Shown piece by piece: positions 60,022-64,000 of a DNA stretch of 64,000 bases (its first letter is position 1; every line of letters begins with the position of its first letter). The translations under genes and the position numbers were made by a program. The stretch is from Sparassis latifolia (taxonomy: Eukaryota; Basidiomycota; Agaricomycetes; Polyporales; Sparassidaceae), in assembly GCA_018466975.1 (NCBI GenBank), contig CM031562.1, forward strand, positions 682,001 through 746,000. The letters run 5' to 3'. A model generated the notes under the pieces. It had not been told where the DNA came from. It ran no database searches and was given only the letters and a program-made list of their open reading frames with translations.

Positions 60022-60781
60022 ATGGATTCTGTACCAGCATACGCCGCATGCTCATGCCTCATCATACTCGTGCTCGTATGCATTGGGTGGAAGAATAAGA
60101 GGGTCTTGCCTCTCCCGCCTAGTCCTCCAGCCTGTCCTATCATTGGGCATCTTAGAGCATTCTCTTTTACTCGTCAGCCTGAGCTCTTCCACGAATGGAC
60201 GGCTAAATACGGTAAGGCTTGATTGTTAGTGGTGTGAAGTCTGCTGCAGATCTGATGATGAGCTCTGTTGTCGCAGGAGATATTTTCCATTTGCGTATTT
60301 TAGGCCACACCATTGTGATCCTGAATTCTTTACAAATTGCCACTGACCTCATGGATAAGCGGGGTGCCAAGTACAGTGACAGGCCACCAGGTATCATGTT
60401 TCAGCTGTAGGCACACCTATCGTCTTCTTGTGATCGTGGAGTGTCTATCTGATGTGATACACAGCATGGGATGGGATGTGAACGTCGCATTCATGGAATA
60501 TGACTCACGCTGGAAGAAGTATCGGAAGATTTTCTGGACATACTTCAGTGAGAAGGAGTGTCTCACGTATCGCGTGCAACAGACCCGTGCAGCCCATGTA
60601 CTTCTGAAAGATTTGCTACTACTCCCCCATGACTTTGCTGTGTTGACGCTATGGTATGGCACTCTTCCTACGATGGCGGCTCTCATAATGTCACCAGAAT
60701 GACCATGTGATCTTGCAGGTTTGCTATGCGGAGCCTCTTAGAGATAACATATGGCCACGAGGTGCATTCTGACGATGACAT
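60022..60781 (+). pseudogene. cytochrome P450 copy 3, truncated by retrotransposon
   Basis: Collinear with the first third of P450 copy 2, with all exons in frame: [101 protein letters not shown]. It stops being P450 at GACGATGACAT (60781), exactly where the copia LTR begins. The remaining two thirds, including the heme site, are not in the window and may lie beyond the element. Confidence 0.88.
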
Positions 60782-61190
60782 TGTTGCGATCTGAGATTGA
60801 GATCTTGTACGGCGTGTTTACAATACGTACGTGCATGGTCTATTTCATTCTTTTATTGTGTTCTTGTTTCTCATCGAATGTCTTGTCTCGCGATTATGAG
60901 ACAAGATGGTTTTATCTTACTTAACCAGTATATTGAGTAGAGAATGCTCCAGAGCTTACACCTGGAGCATTCCGTGTATGTATTCTCATCCTAACTGTAT
61001 ACTATAGCTACTTACTAGCTGTGCAGTGACCCGCGTGTCACTGCAGGTATGAATTACAGAGCTTACACCTGGAGCATTCCGTTGACCCGCGTGTCACTGC
61101 AGCCGCTCTCCGGTCTCGTCAGCCACTCAACCATACCGCTGTGCTCCAACGGCTTCGCCCGTTTTCCCCGTCATATTCTATACGTTCACA
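60782..61190 (+). repeat. copia 5' LTR
   Basis: Starts TGTTGCGATC and ends ..TACGTTCACA, 409 bp, bounded by P450 sequence on the left and the primer site on the right. It contains internal direct repeats: GCTTACACCTGGAGCATTCC twice (near 60954 and 61060) and TGACCCGCGTGTCACTGCAG twice (near 61027 and 61083). Confidence 0.8.
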
Positions 61191-61202
61191 GGTTATGAGC
61201 CC
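61191..61202 (+). other. primer-binding site for half tRNA-iMet
   Basis: GGTTATGAGCCC directly follows the LTR. It is complementary to the anticodon arm of eukaryotic initiator tRNA-Met (GGGCTCATAACC), not to a tRNA 3' end. This is the internally cleaved half-tRNA primer scheme known from copia. Confidence 0.75.
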
Positions 61203-61482
61203 CGGCCTTAGCGGCTGAGGAGTCTCTTTATTTTTGTGCACACATTGGAATTTTATGAAATATTTTCCCCACTATCGACAGACCGTTACCCTTGCGCATT
61301 GCACGTACTCATTTGCGTCACAAACACTTCGACTTCAACAAGGTTACGAAGTCTCAGATCTTACAGATCTCCCTCCCTATCATTCTGATTCACCACTTGC
61401 TCACCTTGCTCGGATTGAACCCGACATCTTCACATCTGTATCTTTCACTCCGGTCACTCAGAGCTCAATTCCATTGCCAGTC

Positions 61483-62946
61483 ATGTCCACAACCGTCGTG
61501 AAGGAATTTTCGGAGGTCCCGAAACTCGCGTCTGACGGCTCGAACTACCGCATATGGCTCGGTCGCGTTGAACGCGCCGCAGGTGCTTGTGAAGCAGAAC
61601 ATCTACTCAAGGGTGTGGCAGACCCTGCCTTGGCCACGGAGCTGAAGCTGAACAAACAGATGCTCAATGCTATCACGGCAAAATTCCCGGACTCACTCTT
61701 CAAGAAATACCTCAACTTCGTAGAGGTGCATTCCATGATGTCTGGCCTGAAGGTTGAGTTTGGAACATCCATGGCTGCCTCTGAGGCGTGGACGGAGGCG
61801 AAGCTTTTCTCGCTTCGCTGTACAGACGAGCACAAGGTCCGTCAGCATTTGGACCAACTTGCCGAGCTCAAGGACAAGCTATCCAAGATGAACGTCCAGA
61901 TCGAGGATAGGACGTACATCAATGCCATTACAACATCCATTCCACGTTCCTTTGCTTCCACTGTCACTGCTATTGCCACCGCTGTCGACATCTATAACTC
62001 AACACTAGCGACAGGTGCAACTGCCCGTGTCGTCAAATCCATGGAAATAATCAAGGCCCTCCACGCAGAAGCAGACTCACATGCAGTGCTGAAGTCCACT
62101 GACAAAAGCACCACTGCTGGTGCTGCTGTTATGAGTGGACGTGGTGGAGGATGAGGACGTGGACATAGATGCCATGGTAATCGAGGCCGTGGTGGAAACT
62201 TGAGCAAAAATAGCGCACCTAGGTCTGAGGATGACCTGACATGCTTCAAGTGTGGAGGCAAAGGGCACCGTGCTCCGGAATGCCCATCAAAGAAGCAGTT
62301 CTACCAGAGACCCAAGAAGTCCGAGGCTGCATCCACTAGTGTGAACGTGACTGATGGGAAGACGAAGGCAGATGCCAAGCCCAAGGATGGCGCCATGAAG
62401 GAGTCATCTACATCAGTGGCTGTGACAGCCCCTGTGCTGTCCGCGCACATTGAAGAGGCCTGAAGTGCCTGCACGTTGTTCTCACCTCTGTGCAAAGAGG
62501 AAATCATTATTGACTGCTTGGACTTGGCTGCACAGGAGGAGATCCGAATTTCAGATGTGCACCAAGCTTTTGGCAGTGTTCTTGAAACTGGACATCGCAT
62601 CAATATTTTTGACTCGGGAGCCTCGCGACATATGACACCGCACTTGGATCACCTCTCAAATTTCTGCACCACCACACCACACCGGATTCATGCCACGAAC
62701 TCAGAAATCTTCTACTCGCATGGAATAGGTGACTTGTTGATGCACCTACCTGCTGAGAACAGCGGCAAACACATCCGGCTCAAGAGTGTCCTGCATGCAC
62801 CTGCTATGCATGCGACCCTAATTTCTTTGGGTCTCATCGAGGCAGCAGGATTTTCGTGGCTTGGCCACGAAGGCGAGCTGACTATTACCAATAGGCAAAA
62901 CGATTGTTACGTGGCAGCGAAACACGAGCGTCAAGTCGAGTCATCA
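61483..62946 (+). pseudogene. copia gag-protease frame with two in-frame TGA codons
   Basis: The likely start is ATG 61483 (MSTTVVKEFSEVPKL), though the frame is open from 61234. The UBN2/Gag region (GSNYRIWLGRVERAAGACEA, FVEVHSMMSGLKVEFG, LAELKDKLSKMNVQIEDRTY) is followed by a Gly/Arg-rich stretch, a CX2CX4HX4C zinc knuckle (CFKCGGKGHRAPEC) and the retroviral-type protease site (IFDSGASRHMTPH). TGA codons at 62152-62154 (inside GRGGG.GRG) and 62461-62463 (after HIEEA) interrupt an otherwise single reading frame. The frame ends where the second element is inserted, before any GAG-pre-integrase or integrase domain. Confidence 0.85.
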
Positions 62947-63545
62947 TGAGACAAGGTCTTAGTCTAAGACACAAGTCCATTTAAGAGACACTTCTGGCGA
63001 TGTCTTCGCACTGAAGGTCGATCAGGGTTCGTTCTTATGACTCGCAGTAGCTGTCTGCTACTAACAGTCGATCTTAGTCAAAGGCAAGTGAAAGGCTGGT
63101 TTAATGGTAACCAGGTCGAGATGGGGATCCAGCTCGACAAGGTCATTTACTTATACAAAAGGTATCCGCAGTACTACGCAGTAATGCGAGATCGTTCATT
63201 GGCTAGATAAGGTGAAATGATATCTGGGCAAGGTAACAGCGAGGAAGCAATATGTATGAGAAAGCTGAGTAAGGTCGTGAGAGATAATCAGTACTAATGG
63301 GGATAATGAGTCGTGTATCAGAACGAGGTAAAGATGAGGCGTACATGCACGTCTTGCATGCGCGATAAGAAGAAGGTCCGGAGTTGGATCTGGTGTAACC
63401 CTAGACTAGGGGTTCTGGACATCTGGGTAAAGAATCAGAGGTTGCGCTCCGATGAGTCACGTGTTGGATCACGTGGTCTGGTAACATAAAGGGAACAAGG
63501 AAAAGAAAAAGAAAAGACACGCCACAAGTGGGGAGCATTGTAACA
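62947..63545 (-). repeat. candidate 3' LTR of the second element
   Basis: On the minus strand it begins TGTTACAATGCTCCCC and ends CCTTGTCTCA, so it has TG...CA ends and short imperfect terminal inverted repeats (TGTTACAA / TGAGACAA). A purine-rich ACGGGAGCTGA lies just before it on the coding strand, as expected for a polypurine tract. Ends were set by the copia junction and these signals, as no second LTR is available for comparison. Confidence 0.55.
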
Positions 63546-63592
63546 TCAGCTCCCGTCTAACGTTTCTTGTCCCACAAGAAATATTGTGATCT

Positions 63593-64000
63593 TCATCGTC
63601 GTCGGAGGCAGTTGCGGACATAATGATCTCCTCCACATCTGTAGCATGTCCGCCGGCTGGTTCGTGATCCTTGTTCAGGGATACGTCCATCCCTGTAGGG
63701 ATGACTGCGACGCGAAGAAGTGGATGCGGTCGAGAAAGATGGTTGGGATAACGGAGATCGTCCACTGGGTACGTGCGAACGAGGAGGGCGAGGTCGAACG
63801 GGAATTGGTTCTGGCGATGAGTGAGGAGTGGATGCAGGTATTCCATTAATGGTGTATCCAAGGATGTGTCCGATGTCTTCGTCCCCATGCTCCCTCCAAA
63901 TTTCCTGTGCTATACGAGTGACCGTACTGCGCATCAACGACCAGACTTGGTCGACTCTGGTCCGGGCTCTACTCGTCCTTTCTTCTGCTGCGATGAGCTC
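63593..64000 (-). CDS. Gag-like protein with zinc knuckle, 5' part outside window
   Basis: The frame is open from the right window edge (RARTRVDQVWSL...) to TGA at 63595-63593. It contains TRIAQEIWREHGDEDIGHIL, a Pro/Ser-rich linker (HSSPEPIPVRPRPPRSHVP), basic SRRSHPYRDGRIPEQGSR and a C-terminal CYRCGGDHYVRNCLRRR. The knuckle is spaced CX2CX3HX4C, one residue shorter than the usual CX2CX4HX4C. This is the C-terminal half of an LTR-retrotransposon Gag of the type common in basidiomycetes. It ends without a protease or polymerase fusion. Confidence 0.65.
   Translation of the reverse strand, partial: ELIAAEERTSRARTRVDQVWSLMRSTVTRIAQEIWREHGDEDIGHILGYTINGIPASTPHSSPEPIPVRPRPPRSHVPSGRSPLSQPSFSTASTSSRRSHPYRDGRIPEQGSRTSRRTCYRCGGDHYVRNCLRRR

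Larger units (their letters stand above)
60782..64000 (+). mobile_element. Ty1/copia LTR retrotransposon, interrupted, continues past window
   Basis: A 5' LTR (60782-61190), primer-binding site (61191-61202) and a gag-protease frame (61483-62946) in copia order. It is inserted in P450 copy 3 and interrupted at 62947 by a second LTR element. Integrase, reverse transcriptase and the 3' LTR are not visible. The 5-bp sequence just before the LTR is GACAT; its expected second copy would be outside the window. Confidence 0.85.
62947..64000 (-). mobile_element. second LTR element, opposite orientation, nested in copia
   Basis: An LTR-like block (62947-63545) and a minus-strand Gag frame (63593 onward) lie directly after the copia protease sequence. 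Because Gag is followed after less than 50 bp by the LTR, no pol lies between them. The 5' end of the element is outside the window. Confidence 0.6.

Noticed and set aside
63469..63888. minus-strand 139-codon frame overlapping Gag
   Set aside because: It overlaps the zinc-knuckle Gag frame and runs into the LTR. The composition is that of a shifted reading of the same sequence.

Overview
The window looks like nuclear DNA of a wood-decay basidiomycete, most likely an agaricomycete of the polypore type. The evidence is many short introns (about 50-60 nt, GTRNGY...YAG) and several protein families I know mainly from Agaricomycetes: the GRWAG-motif proteins, the large secreted WPNTYH/MSYGIM protein, the seven-helix ETLLYG/VIGISYM proteins and tandem BTB proteins. 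A cytochrome P450/reductase expansion and LTR retrotransposons fit the same picture. No rRNA gene, convincing tRNA or CRISPR array was seen.

Layout. 0-8.5 kb: the end of a GRWAG-family gene, then a tandem array of medium-chain (MDR) alkenal/double-bond reductases on the minus strand, three apparently intact copies plus one decayed relic. 9.7-12 kb: an MFS drug:H+ antiporter. 13.9-25.4 kb: a second GRWAG-family gene, a large secreted protein of unknown function, a tandem-BTB protein, a secreted M28 aminopeptidase divergent from it, and a seven-helix membrane protein. 26.3-36.8 kb is mostly housekeeping: alpha-methylacyl-CoA racemase (with frame conflicts), pantothenate synthetase, a probable RNase P/MRP Rpp40 subunit, a BCS1-type AAA ATPase and dolichyldiphosphatase. 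36.9-43.4 kb is gene-poor and holds only degraded membrane-protein sequence.

43.4-60.8 kb starts with a low-complexity acidic/proline-rich protein and then becomes a rearranged cytochrome P450 / aldo-keto reductase (AKR) locus. P450 copy 1 (minus strand) is decayed. AKR copy 1 and P450 copy 2 are intact. A second unit, AKR copy 2 plus P450 copy 3, is a tandem duplicate in which the 5' half of the AKR is inverted and deleted and the P450 is cut off by a Ty1/copia element. 60.8-64 kb: that copia element (5' LTR, tRNA-iMet-type primer site, gag-protease with two stops) is itself interrupted by a second LTR element of opposite orientation that shows only Gag before its LTR.

How the genes work together. 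MDR reductases, the MFS exporter, P450 and AKR are the usual toolkit for detoxifying and exporting plant phenolics and aldehydes or for secondary metabolism, but no backbone synthase lies in the window, so no product can be proposed. The main interest is genomic: an actively duplicating, converting and decaying detoxification-gene region with nested retrotransposons. I did not find a clear previously undescribed system; the best candidates for new biology are the uncharacterised protein families and the gag-only LTR element.
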